Shown: piece after piece, positions 57,334 through 64,000 of the stretch | Position numbering within the stretch: the first letter of the stretch is position 1 | How the letters are laid out: every line of letters begins with the position of its first letter | NCBI RefSeq assembly: GCF_019139675.1 | Contig: NZ_CP077077.1 | Span: 868,001 to 932,000, forward strand | Origin: Pseudomonas maumuensis | GTDB lineage: Bacteria; Pseudomonadota; Gammaproteobacteria; Pseudomonadales; Pseudomonadaceae | Reading direction: 5' to 3' | Length of the DNA: 64,000 bases | Program-made: the position numbers and the translations under genes | Notes under the pieces: model-generated | What the model was told of the DNA's origin: nothing | The model's database searches: none | Seen by the model: only the letters and a program-made list of their open reading frames with translations

Positions 57334-58494
57334 TCATTGCGCCATGTTCAACGCGCCAGCTCGTGGCATGGCCGACCAGAACGCCAGGCCCGCCGCCAAT
57401 GCGGTCAGCGCGGCGCCGGCCCAGGGGGTGGCCGCCAGCGTCGCCCCGGTGATTACCACGCCGCCGATGGCCGAACCCAGCCCGACGCCCAAGTGCATGG
57501 CCGACATGTTCAGGCTCATGCCGGCTGGGAAGGTGTCCGGGCCACGGGTCGCCAGGTAGCTCTGCACCACCGGTGAGGTGGTCCAGCTCAGCCCGCCCCA
57601 GAGCATCATGGTCGCCAGGAACAACCATGGCGTGCCCACGCTCAAGGGCAGTACCAGCAAGCTGGCGAGATAGAGCAGCGGCGCCAGCGCGATGGAGCGG
57701 CCTGCGCCGAGCCGGTCCGCCATCCAGCCGCCGACATAGCCGCCCGAAACACCGGCGATGCCGAAGGCGGCGAATACTGCCGCCAGCCATTGCAGCGGAA
57801 TGTCGGCGACCTGGTGCGCATAGGGGGCCAGGTAGGCGAAGACCGTGAAGTGGCCGGCAATCATCAGCAGCGACACGCCCTGGGCTGCCATCAGGCGGCT
57901 GTCGCGCAAATGGCGGAAATAGCTGCGCAGGGCGATGCGTTCGCTGCTCTGCAACTGCGGCAACCCTTGCCAGGCCATCAGCAGCACCGCCAGCGCCAGC
58001 ACGCTCAGCCCGGTGAATACGCCGCGCCAGCCCAGCACGTCGCACAGCAGCATCCCGGCCGGCACCCCCAGCACCAGCGAGCTGCAGATGCCCATGAAGA
58101 TCACCCCGATGGCGCGGCCACGCAGGGCCTCGGGCACCATGCGCGTGGCCATCAGGGTGCAGGTCAGGCAGGTCAGGGCGCTGGTCGCGGCCATGCCTAT
58201 GCGCGCCACCAGCAACGCGGTATAGCCAGGCGCCAGGGCCGCGGCGAGGTTGCACAAGGCGAACAGGGCCAGGGTGATGCAGAGCAATCGTCGCAGAGGG
58301 AAACGGGTGGTCAGCAGGGGAGAGAAGGGCGCGGCGAGGGCGAAGCTCAGGGAAAAGACCGTGGTCAGTTGCCCGGCGATCCCGAGCGGGACCTGCAGGC
58401 CATCGGCCAGGGCCGGCAGGATGCCGACCGTGATGTTTTCTGCCATGCCCGTGACGAACGTCGCCAAGGCCAGCAGCCAGATACGCGGGCTCAT
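57334..58494 (-). CDS. MFS transporter (YdhP-like)
   Basis: 386 residues, 12 predicted helices (MSPRIWLLALATFVTGMAENITVGILP; GMAATSALTCLTCTLMATRMVPEALRGRAIGV; GGYVGGWMADRLGAG). ATG 58494 has GGAGG upstream; a longer frame starting at 58560 has no site. Arabinose/drug-efflux type; substrate unknown. Convergent with the YcaC-like gene. Confidence 0.88.
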   Translation of the reverse strand: MSPRIWLLALATFVTGMAENITVGILPALADGLQVPLGIAGQLTTVFSLSFALAAPFSPLLTTRFPLRRLLCITLALFALCNLAAALAPGYTALLVARIGMAATSALTCLTCTLMATRMVPEALRGRAIGVIFMGICSSLVLGVPAGMLLCDVLGWRGVFTGLSVLALAVLLMAWQGLPQLQSSERIALRSYFRHLRDSRLMAAQGVSLLMIAGHFTVFAYLAPYAHQVADIPLQWLAAVFAAFGIAGVSGGYVGGWMADRLGAGRSIALAPLLYLASLLVLPLSVGTPWLFLATMMLWGGLSWTTSPVVQSYLATRGPDTFPAGMSLNMSAMHLGVGLGSAIGGVVITGATLAATPWAGAALTALAAGLAFWSAMPRAGALNMAQ

Positions 58495-58671
58495 TGTGTT
58501 GCCTCCGATAAACAGGCCGGCCAAGGTCCGGACCCATTTGTCCCGACGGTTGACCGGCAAGGGTCAGGTCCATCGGGTTTCGAGGCAGTGCTTCGGTTAT
58601 CCCGGTTCAAGCAGGGGGAGTGTAGGGCTGGTCGGGTACACGCGCAACCTGAGCAGGCGCGCGCTTGCTCA

Positions 58672-58968
58672 TCACTTCAGCTCGGTTTCGATGAACACCA
58701 CTTCGTGATCGCTGGCATTGACCACGTTGTGCTCCACACCGGCTTTGCGGAAGTAGCTCTGGCCTGCGACCAGAGGCGCATGTTTGTCGCCCTCCGGGGT
58801 CTCCAGCAACAACGTGCCATCGGTCATCGGCACCACCACGTAGTCATGGCCGTGCAGGTGCCGGCCAGTCTCGGCACCTGGGGCGAAGCGCCATTCGGTG
58901 ACGATCACTTCGTCGGTGTTCACCTGCACGGTGGGGACTGCCTTGGGGCGTTGGGTCTGCTGCGTCAT
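58672..58968 (-). CDS. Cupin domain protein
   Basis: 98 residues. Metal-binding motif HLHGHDYVVVPMTDG and SYFRKAGVEHNVVN fit a single-domain cupin. May bind a small acid or act as dioxygenase or isomerase; function unknown. It lies upstream of the MFS gene in the same direction. Confidence 0.88.
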   Translation of the reverse strand: MTQQTQRPKAVPTVQVNTDEVIVTEWRFAPGAETGRHLHGHDYVVVPMTDGTLLLETPEGDKHAPLVAGQSYFRKAGVEHNVVNASDHEVVFIETELK

Positions 58969-59082
58969 GGGTTAGGCCTGTTCACGGAAAAGCGTCCAGC
59001 CTGGACCGCTTGCTCGGTGGTTTAAATCCAAGTCTGCTGGCAGTCAGTCGTGTGAACGCTCAACTTTTCCGGCGCAAACGAA

Positions 59083-59144
59083 CGCGGGGCCAGCCCGCTC
59101 CCCCAGGCTCAAGGTTGAGCCTGGGGGAGCGGGCTGGCCCCGCG
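59083..59144. repeat. Perfect 30-bp REP hairpin bordering the phage tail cluster
   Basis: 30-base arms with a GG loop (59083-59112 and 59115-59144). Core GGGGCCAGCCCGCTCCC, the window's REP family. It lies just after the last phage gene and may act as terminator for that operon. Confidence 0.85.
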
Positions 59145-59163
59145 ATGCGAAACGCCCTGAAAA

Positions 59164-60135
59164 CTACAGCGTGATCGCCTTCAACTTGAGCCCCATGGCC
59201 TGGGCCTGCACTGCCGCGCCGCTGAAGGCCGCCGCATTGCTCGGTGGTGGTGTGGGGCCGTGCACATGCGCGGCCAGTTCGGTGTTCATCGCCTGGACCA
59301 GCTCGAGCAGGTCGCAAAGCACCTGCAGCACGTTCACCGCCTCCGAGCCCAGCCAGGTCTTCGGCGCCTGCAGGCGCTGGCTGAGTTTCACCACGCTTTC
59401 GCGCAACCCCTCGATGCGTTCCTGGACGTCGCCGCCGATTGCCGCGTTGAGTTTCTGCCCAACCGCCAGGTTCAGGTCGCGCCCGGTGGCCTGGTGCAGA
59501 TCGTCGAGGGCGGCCAGGCTGGCGGAGCCGCCGGACAGCAGCTTGAGCGCGCCGAGGGCCTCGATCTTCTTCACCCCGCCCACGGTCTCGGTCGAGTGGT
59601 CGTCCACCGTCCGCGCATGGCTCTGGAACTGCTCGGTATTGGCCAGCGCCTCGACCTCGCGCTCGATCGCCTTGTCGCGGATCCGGCCATCGGTCTGGCG
59701 CAGCCAGTTGCCATCGGCGTCGGCGCGCTGCTGGCAGGCCTCACTGTGCTGCCATACCAGATCACCCTTCGGCACCCTGGGTAGGCTGAGCCCGTGGGGC
59801 AGGATCTGCTGGATGAACGGTTTGTGGGGCAGGCCGTAGGCGAACGACACCACCACGGTGGTGCCTTCTTCGGGGAAACCGAACATGCCGCGCTCCTGCC
59901 CGCCCATGGGCGCCGGCAGCGGCAGGCTGGTGAACACCGGCAGCGCCGGGTCGGGCTCGCCATCTGGTAGCAGCACCTGGACATCGACACCGAAGCGCGG
60001 GCGGAAGTCGTCGCACAGCCCGGGCGCCGCTGGCGCATCGGGGACCGCGACCACCCGGCCGAAGCGCGGCAGGTGGTAGCCGCCGGTGATCTCGGGGAAC
60101 TGGCGCGCTACGGCGCGGCGGATTGCGTCTTCCAT
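59164..60135 (-). CDS. Phage baseplate spike/gpV-like protein
   Basis: 323 residues. N-terminal OB-like segment (RFGRVVAVPDAPAAPG, FRPRFGVDVQVLLPDGE, FGFPEEGTTVVVSFAYGLPHKPFIQQI) typical of gpV/VgrG spike proteins. A helical C-terminal region (EVEALANTEQFQSHARTVDDHSTETVGGVKKIEALGALKLLSGGSASL) resembles the spike extension. Last gene of the cluster; overlaps the hub-like gene by 28 bases. Confidence 0.75.
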   Translation of the reverse strand: MEDAIRRAVARQFPEITGGYHLPRFGRVVAVPDAPAAPGLCDDFRPRFGVDVQVLLPDGEPDPALPVFTSLPLPAPMGGQERGMFGFPEEGTTVVVSFAYGLPHKPFIQQILPHGLSLPRVPKGDLVWQHSEACQQRADADGNWLRQTDGRIRDKAIEREVEALANTEQFQSHARTVDDHSTETVGGVKKIEALGALKLLSGGSASLAALDDLHQATGRDLNLAVGQKLNAAIGGDVQERIEGLRESVVKLSQRLQAPKTWLGSEAVNVLQVLCDLLELVQAMNTELAAHVHGPTPPPSNAAAFSGAAVQAQAMGLKLKAITL

Positions 60136-60812
60136 CGGATAGCCATCTGGTTGCCGGCCAGCGTGACATGGGTCACGCGCTCGCCGTGGTTGATCGGTGC
60201 GCCTGGACGCAGCCCTGGCAGGGCGGCAATCGTGGCGCTCTGGTTGCCCTGGTAGTTGTCGAACAGCTTCATGGGCAGTTGCAGCGCGGGGCGAGCGCCG
60301 AAGTAGCTGTCGGCCCAGCTGCCCACGTACACCTCGCCATTGCCCTGCTGCTGCCAGATGAAGTCGGGGATGTCGAACACTTGGGCCAGGCTCTCCATGG
60401 CCTGGAAGCCGGCGGCCAGGCTGTAGAAGAACGGTGCGCGCACCGATGCGTAGGGCCGCTCGGGCACGCGAAAGCGCAGGCCGGTCTGCTGGCCGACCTG
60501 GTCGAGCACGCCGCGCAGGTCGACATGGCGCAGGTTCATCGGCAGCGGCCTGGCCAGGATCGCCGCCAGCTCGCGGCAGAACAGCACCTGCTGCCTGGCG
60601 TTGGCGGTGGTGCAGCGCTCGACGTAGCCGATGAAATGCCGCTGCAGCGTGCTGTCGTTGTAGCCGATGTCGAGGGTGACCAGGCCCTTGAGCGGTGCCT
60701 CGGCCTGGACGATGAAGGTCGCCCGCCCCGGGTTGCGCAGCTCCAGACGCACATCCGCCCTGATCAGGTCATGGCGTTCGCCTGCCACGCTGAGGACCTG
60801 ATGCAGTTTCAT
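60108..60812 (-). CDS. Phage baseplate hub-like protein (gpD/gp44-like)
   Basis: 234 residues. Beta-rich; segments GYVERCTTANARQQVLFCRELAAILARPLPMNL and PLPMNLRHVDLRGVLDQVGQQTGLRFRVPE match contractile-tail hub patterns. No signal. Adjacent to spike gene on one side and an unrecognised 179-residue protein on the other. Hub-spike adjacency supports the call. Confidence 0.65.
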   Translation of the reverse strand: MKLHQVLSVAGERHDLIRADVRLELRNPGRATFIVQAEAPLKGLVTLDIGYNDSTLQRHFIGYVERCTTANARQQVLFCRELAAILARPLPMNLRHVDLRGVLDQVGQQTGLRFRVPERPYASVRAPFFYSLAAGFQAMESLAQVFDIPDFIWQQQGNGEVYVGSWADSYFGARPALQLPMKLFDNYQGNQSATIAALPGLRPGAPINHGERVTHVTLAGNQMAIRWKTQSAAP

Positions 60813-61348
60813 GGTTTCTCCCCCAGCCAGTCGTCCACTTTTTTCAACAGCTTTTCGAAACTGGTCAGCTCCGGATCCTTGTCATCCTCGTCATCTTCCG
60901 CCCCTGCCGCGGCGCCGGGTGCGGCCTGTGCCTTGACGCGCTTTTTGGCGCGGCGCTTCTCGACCTTTTCCGGGTTGGAGGTCTTCTCGGCCAGGCCGAA
61001 CTGCACCCGCCAGCAGGCCAGCGCATCGTCCTCCCGGACATTGACGTTGTCGGCGAAGCACACCTGGCGGATGCCGAAGGCCTCGGCCGTGTCGCTGACG
61101 ATGCGGTAGGTCTTGAGCTGGCCGCCACTCTGGGTGGCTTCGGCCAGGCGCATCAGGTTGCGCAGCCAGACGCTGTTGACGTAGGGGATGGTCAGGGTGA
61201 CGGTGAGGGTCTTGGGTTTGAAGCCTTTGTGCGCAGTGTCGGTGTTGCTGGTCTGGCCGGACAGGTCCTCGGCTTCGATGCGCAGGTTGCCGGTGACTTT
61301 CAGGGTCTTGCCCTGGACTGGCTCACCATCAAGCAGGAGGAGTGTCAT
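60809..61348 (-). CDS. Phage tail-cluster protein, acidic tail (unrecognised)
   Basis: 179 residues. N-terminal beta region (LLLLDGEPVQGKTLKVTGNLRIEAEDL), then a basic/acidic linker (EKRRAKKRVKAQAAPGAAAGAEDDEDDKD) and a short helix. Overlaps its neighbours by 4 bases each, so it is translated with the hub. Likely a baseplate or tail-tube-initiation factor by position. No family call. Confidence 0.6.
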   Translation of the reverse strand: MTLLLLDGEPVQGKTLKVTGNLRIEAEDLSGQTSNTDTAHKGFKPKTLTVTLTIPYVNSVWLRNLMRLAEATQSGGQLKTYRIVSDTAEAFGIRQVCFADNVNVREDDALACWRVQFGLAEKTSNPEKVEKRRAKKRVKAQAAPGAAAGAEDDEDDKDPELTSFEKLLKKVDDWLGEKP

Positions 61349-62268
61349 AGGCCCACCATTTCACGGACAAAGCTCAGGCCCTTCTGCGAGCCGACCAGGA
61401 GCGCGCCGGCGCTTATCACCCATTCATGCCCCGGCGCGTTACCGTCCAGCAGACTGCGCCGCAACTCGGCAGTGCTGCCCGGGGCGAGCATGCGCGCTTG
61501 GATCAGGCTGCTGGCCTGGTCGTCTTCGAGCACTCGGCGCAGATCGCCCAGTTTTTGGTCGCGTTCGCGCTGCTGAGCTGCTTTACGGCCCGCCAGCGCC
61601 GCAAGGTCGCCCATCGGGGCGCTATCTGCGGCGTAGCCCTCCAGGACCGCGATCTGCCCTGCCATCGACTGCTGGGCGGCCTTGAGCACGGTGCAGCGCT
61701 CCAGGGGCAGCGGCTGCCAGCGCGGCAGTTGGCCCGCCTGCGGGATCTGCCACTTTTCGGTTTCCAGCTTCGCCAGGTGCTCGGCACGCCGTTGGGCACG
61801 TACCAGGTCCGGTACCGGCATAAGCGCATTGAAGCGCGCTAGGCTCGCGGCGAGCTGATCGAAGCGGGTAGCCAGGAACAGCAGGCACAGGGCGTGCTGA
61901 TTACCCTGGGGCCGGCCTTCATCTGTGGTGTCGGTCAGCTTGTTGGCCAGCGCCTGCAGAAGGTTCGGCGCTGACAGGAAGCGCTGGTAACCGAGCCCCT
62001 GGCCAACCCCGGATTGGAACGGCGTTATGGTAAGGCAGGCCGGCGCATCGCTCAGTTGCTCGGCCAGCGCCTGGCGTCCCGCGCTGATCGCGCCCTGGGC
62101 GGCGGCGCCGACCGGGCCGGGGTTGGTGGTGGCGTGCTGCTGCAGGCCTTCCAGGCGCTTGCCCGTGCTGGCCAGCTCGCCGCCGGCCAGTGCCTGGGCG
62201 GCGCCCAGCTGGTTCATCCAGGCGGTGGCTTCGGTCGGCCAGCGCATGGCCACGGGTGACCAGGTCAT
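61345..62268 (-). CDS. Phage tail-cluster helical protein (unrecognised)
   Basis: 307 residues from ATG 62268 (MTWSPVAMRWPTEATAWM). Highly Ala/Gln-rich, helical throughout, with a coiled-coil-like middle (LARFNALMPVPDLVRAQRRAEHLAKLETEKWQ). Overlaps the chaperone gene by 4 bases. Could be a short tape-measure or baseplate protein; too short for a typical tape measure. Confidence 0.55.
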   Translation of the reverse strand: MTWSPVAMRWPTEATAWMNQLGAAQALAGGELASTGKRLEGLQQHATTNPGPVGAAAQGAISAGRQALAEQLSDAPACLTITPFQSGVGQGLGYQRFLSAPNLLQALANKLTDTTDEGRPQGNQHALCLLFLATRFDQLAASLARFNALMPVPDLVRAQRRAEHLAKLETEKWQIPQAGQLPRWQPLPLERCTVLKAAQQSMAGQIAVLEGYAADSAPMGDLAALAGRKAAQQRERDQKLGDLRRVLEDDQASSLIQARMLAPGSTAELRRSLLDGNAPGHEWVISAGALLVGSQKGLSFVREMVGL

Positions 62269-62648
62269 GCCGACGCCTCCTGCACCCATACCGGCTCAAG
62301 TGGGCGACTTGCACGGTCAGGAAATGCCTCGGACTGGGGCCAGTCACGGAGCGCCTGCAAGTAGGCAAGCAGCTCGGTGAAGCGCTCGCCGGTAAGCGTT
62401 GTGCTGCGCTGCATATCCAGCTCGTCGCGATGACGCTCACGCAACCACAGCACGTCATTCACCGCAGCATCGCGCCAAGTCCGCTCGGTAGCCTCAATCT
62501 GCTCTTGCGTCTTCGGTGGGTTCAGGTAGGCCTGAAGTTCAGCACCTGTCATCAGCACCAGGTCATCGACTTTGAATTCATCTTCCGAGCCGTCAGCGGC
62601 GTACGCGTAGACTTGGCCTGTCCCCTGCTGTCGGTAGTGCTTGTTCAT
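62265..62648 (-). CDS. Phage tail assembly chaperone
   Basis: 127 residues, acidic and helical (EQIEATERTWRDAAVNDVLWLRERHRDELDMQRS, LTGERFTELLAYLQALRDWPQ), matching the tail fibre chaperone type (Phage_tail_APC). Follows the fibre with a 4-base overlap. Confidence 0.75.
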   Translation of the reverse strand: MNKHYRQQGTGQVYAYAADGSEDEFKVDDLVLMTGAELQAYLNPPKTQEQIEATERTWRDAAVNDVLWLRERHRDELDMQRSTTLTGERFTELLAYLQALRDWPQSEAFPDRASRPLEPVWVQEASA

Positions 62649-64000
62649 CGGTACTCACTCCATCTCTCAATCAGGTCGTTGGTGTCTTCACGGAACAGCG
62701 CGTAACTGCCGCCTGGCGGCACCGGCCCCTCCAAAGTTGTTTGACTTCCCACGGACATGTACGCCCTGGCCCAAAGCCCCCCAGAGATGTAGAGGCTGGC
62801 CGACAGATTGCCCCCACCCGGATCGCGCACGTGGACGGAAACCCAGATGGTCTTGTTTGTAGTGTTGGTGTAATTGACCCCCCAGGCCCGGCTAGCCGTC
62901 ATGTCCTGCGTCGTCTGATTCACGCCGAACACCACTTCTGCAAGCCTGCGCGGGGACATGTAAGTCCCGGAAGACACCTTGCTTACAGCGTCCTGCAATG
63001 TGGCCTCTACAACGGCAAAACCCTTTGCAGTCAAAACCTCATCCCAGTCGGCCCAAGCACCGTCCCATACCCGGTACGCACACCGCCCTTTGTTCGCAGT
63101 TGCGCCCGTCAGACGCTGCACGCAGTAGCTATCACCGCCGCCAACCTCGATTAGATGCCGGCCCTGCACCCAACCTGGTGGCAAGCCAGCAAGGCCAGTG
63201 GCAGGCGTGATGAACTTCCCACCCGTGCGGTACTTCGCCATGTCCGTTTCGCTGCTGACAGCCTGGCCCCCGATGCCGTGATCACCGTTTCTGAGCATCG
63301 AACCTGGCGTTGCGTCGGTCTGGCTGATGTTCTTGACCAGGTTGCCGCTGTGCCAGACTTTGACCCAAGGCTTCCAGCTCCCGCCGTCGTCGGCACTGCC
63401 GCGAAACATGAACTCGTTGTCACGGGCATTAATCTGCTGCTGCCCAACGTTGCCAGACGCACGCCGCATAACGAGCAAGGGGGAGTAAGCATCGCCGAAG
63501 TTGGTAGAGCCGGCTCCGCCCGCGCTGTAGAAACCCGGGAGGATTGCCGCGTTGGCGTCATTCACATACTTGGGCGAACCCTGCCCTAGCCCCCACCCCC
63601 CGGTACTTACAAAGTCAGCGAGGATCTGCGCAAAGGGCTGCGCGTCGGTAATGCCATATCCGGCCAACGTAGTGGGTTTGCCGCTGGTGATCTTGCTCCA
63701 GTCCAGGTTCGGCACGTCGAGCGGATTCAATACCTCGCTGCCGATGACCTGCCCCTTGGCGTTGATAACTACCTTCGGATAGGCCCCGGGTACCACGCCC
63801 AGGTCTGGCAGTTTCGTCTGCATGATCACATCGCTGCCGCCGTCGAAATCCACGTGGCCGGCGATATCGCCCTGCAGCGCAATTTGGCGCGCCTCGCTCA
63901 GGCGCCGGGCCTTGCCAGCGGATGTAGTGCCATCCTCCAGGTCGGCTACCGATTTACGGCTGGCAAAGTGCTCGACCAGTGGCCCGTCGATCGGCTTGGC
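62645..64000 (-). CDS. Phage tail fibre with pyocin-knob domain (5' end outside window)
   Basis: 451 residues visible. The reading frame is open to the window end, so the true start is further upstream. Contains the phage-fibre/pyocin knob pattern GGWGLGQGSPKYVND ... GFYSAGGAGSTNFGDAYSPLLVMRR and SWKPWVKVWHSGNL. The C-terminal part (WGVNYTNTTNKTIWVSVHVRD, GLWARAYMSVGSQTTLEG) is the likely receptor-binding tip. Binds host surface for phage or tailocin adsorption. Confidence 0.85.
   Translation of the reverse strand, partial: AKPIDGPLVEHFASRKSVADLEDGTTSAGKARRLSEARQIALQGDIAGHVDFDGGSDVIMQTKLPDLGVVPGAYPKVVINAKGQVIGSEVLNPLDVPNLDWSKITSGKPTTLAGYGITDAQPFAQILADFVSTGGWGLGQGSPKYVNDANAAILPGFYSAGGAGSTNFGDAYSPLLVMRRASGNVGQQQINARDNEFMFRGSADDGGSWKPWVKVWHSGNLVKNISQTDATPGSMLRNGDHGIGGQAVSSETDMAKYRTGGKFITPATGLAGLPPGWVQGRHLIEVGGGDSYCVQRLTGATANKGRCAYRVWDGAWADWDEVLTAKGFAVVEATLQDAVSKVSSGTYMSPRRLAEVVFGVNQTTQDMTASRAWGVNYTNTTNKTIWVSVHVRDPGGGNLSASLYISGGLWARAYMSVGSQTTLEGPVPPGGSYALFREDTNDLIERWSEYR

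Overview
This is a GC-rich, gene-dense Pseudomonas chromosome segment, most likely from the P. putida group. The evidence is the gene order (cstA/btsT-yjiX-yjiA-glyA-morA, then ettA-gdhA, then ispB/rplU-rpmA-obgE-proB), pseudomonad-specific genes such as the cryptic psi subunit next to rimI, and many intergenic REP elements of the P. putida type (cores like GGCAAGCC or GGCTTGCC with GTGGGAG arms). Family names are recognised from the sequence and from memory; no database was searched.

Layout. 1-512: 3' truncated gene for a secreted AA10/chitin-binding-like protein. 723-4056: carbon-starvation/pyruvate-type permease, its small partner and a COG0523 GTPase. 4197-9476: glyA and a large c-di-GMP enzyme of the MorA type. 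9727-13610: a small CxxC protein, EttA and NADP-glutamate dehydrogenase. 13650-17102: minus-strand run of a Gre-like factor, a lipoprotein, a DUF4105 (Lnb-like) protein and a DUF3015 protein. 17357-22070: LonC/YcbZ-like protease, small conserved proteins, YqhA and FklB. 22198-28001: a Fur-box-controlled small gene, yjdM, ispB, rplU-rpmA, obgE, proB and creA. 28134-32945: the mksFEB condensin operon. 33230-34473: holD-rimI.

34613-38029 holds a secreted protein of unknown role, an M15 peptidase and a divergent LysR/LysE-type exporter pair, followed by tRNA-Met(CAT). From 38257 the window becomes more accessory: an orphan FecR, an Fsr-like MFS exporter, an AT-rich orphan RHS-core protein, a second MFS gene, a TonB-dependent receptor with an STN signalling domain, and its fecIR pair. 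47260-51511 has alkylation-repair genes (AlkA-like glycosylase, Ada) and an MscS-family channel. A 441-bp intergenic region with a 65-bp perfect inverted repeat separates these from an aldehyde dehydrogenase/NCS1 permease/NTF2-like operon, a class II Fic protein, an isochorismatase-fold hydrolase, an MFS exporter and a cupin. The last 5 kb (59164-64000) is the end of a phage tail or tailocin module: tail fibre, chaperone, two unrecognised proteins, a hub-like and a spike-like protein, linked by 4-28 base overlaps.

Systems that work together: Fur/iron control (22198 gene, fecIR-receptor, perhaps the orphan fecR), chromosome maintenance (MksFEB, psi), ribosome/translation (EttA, L21, L27, Obg, RimI, tRNA-Met) and alkylation repair. 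No CRISPR array, rRNA or transposase gene was seen. No complete new defence or mobile system is evident. The most unusual items are the 65-bp inverted repeat, the orphan RHS gene, the LPMO-like protein whose motif histidine is not at the predicted mature N-terminus, the Gre-like factor with a short coiled coil, and the DUF4105-DUF3015 pair.
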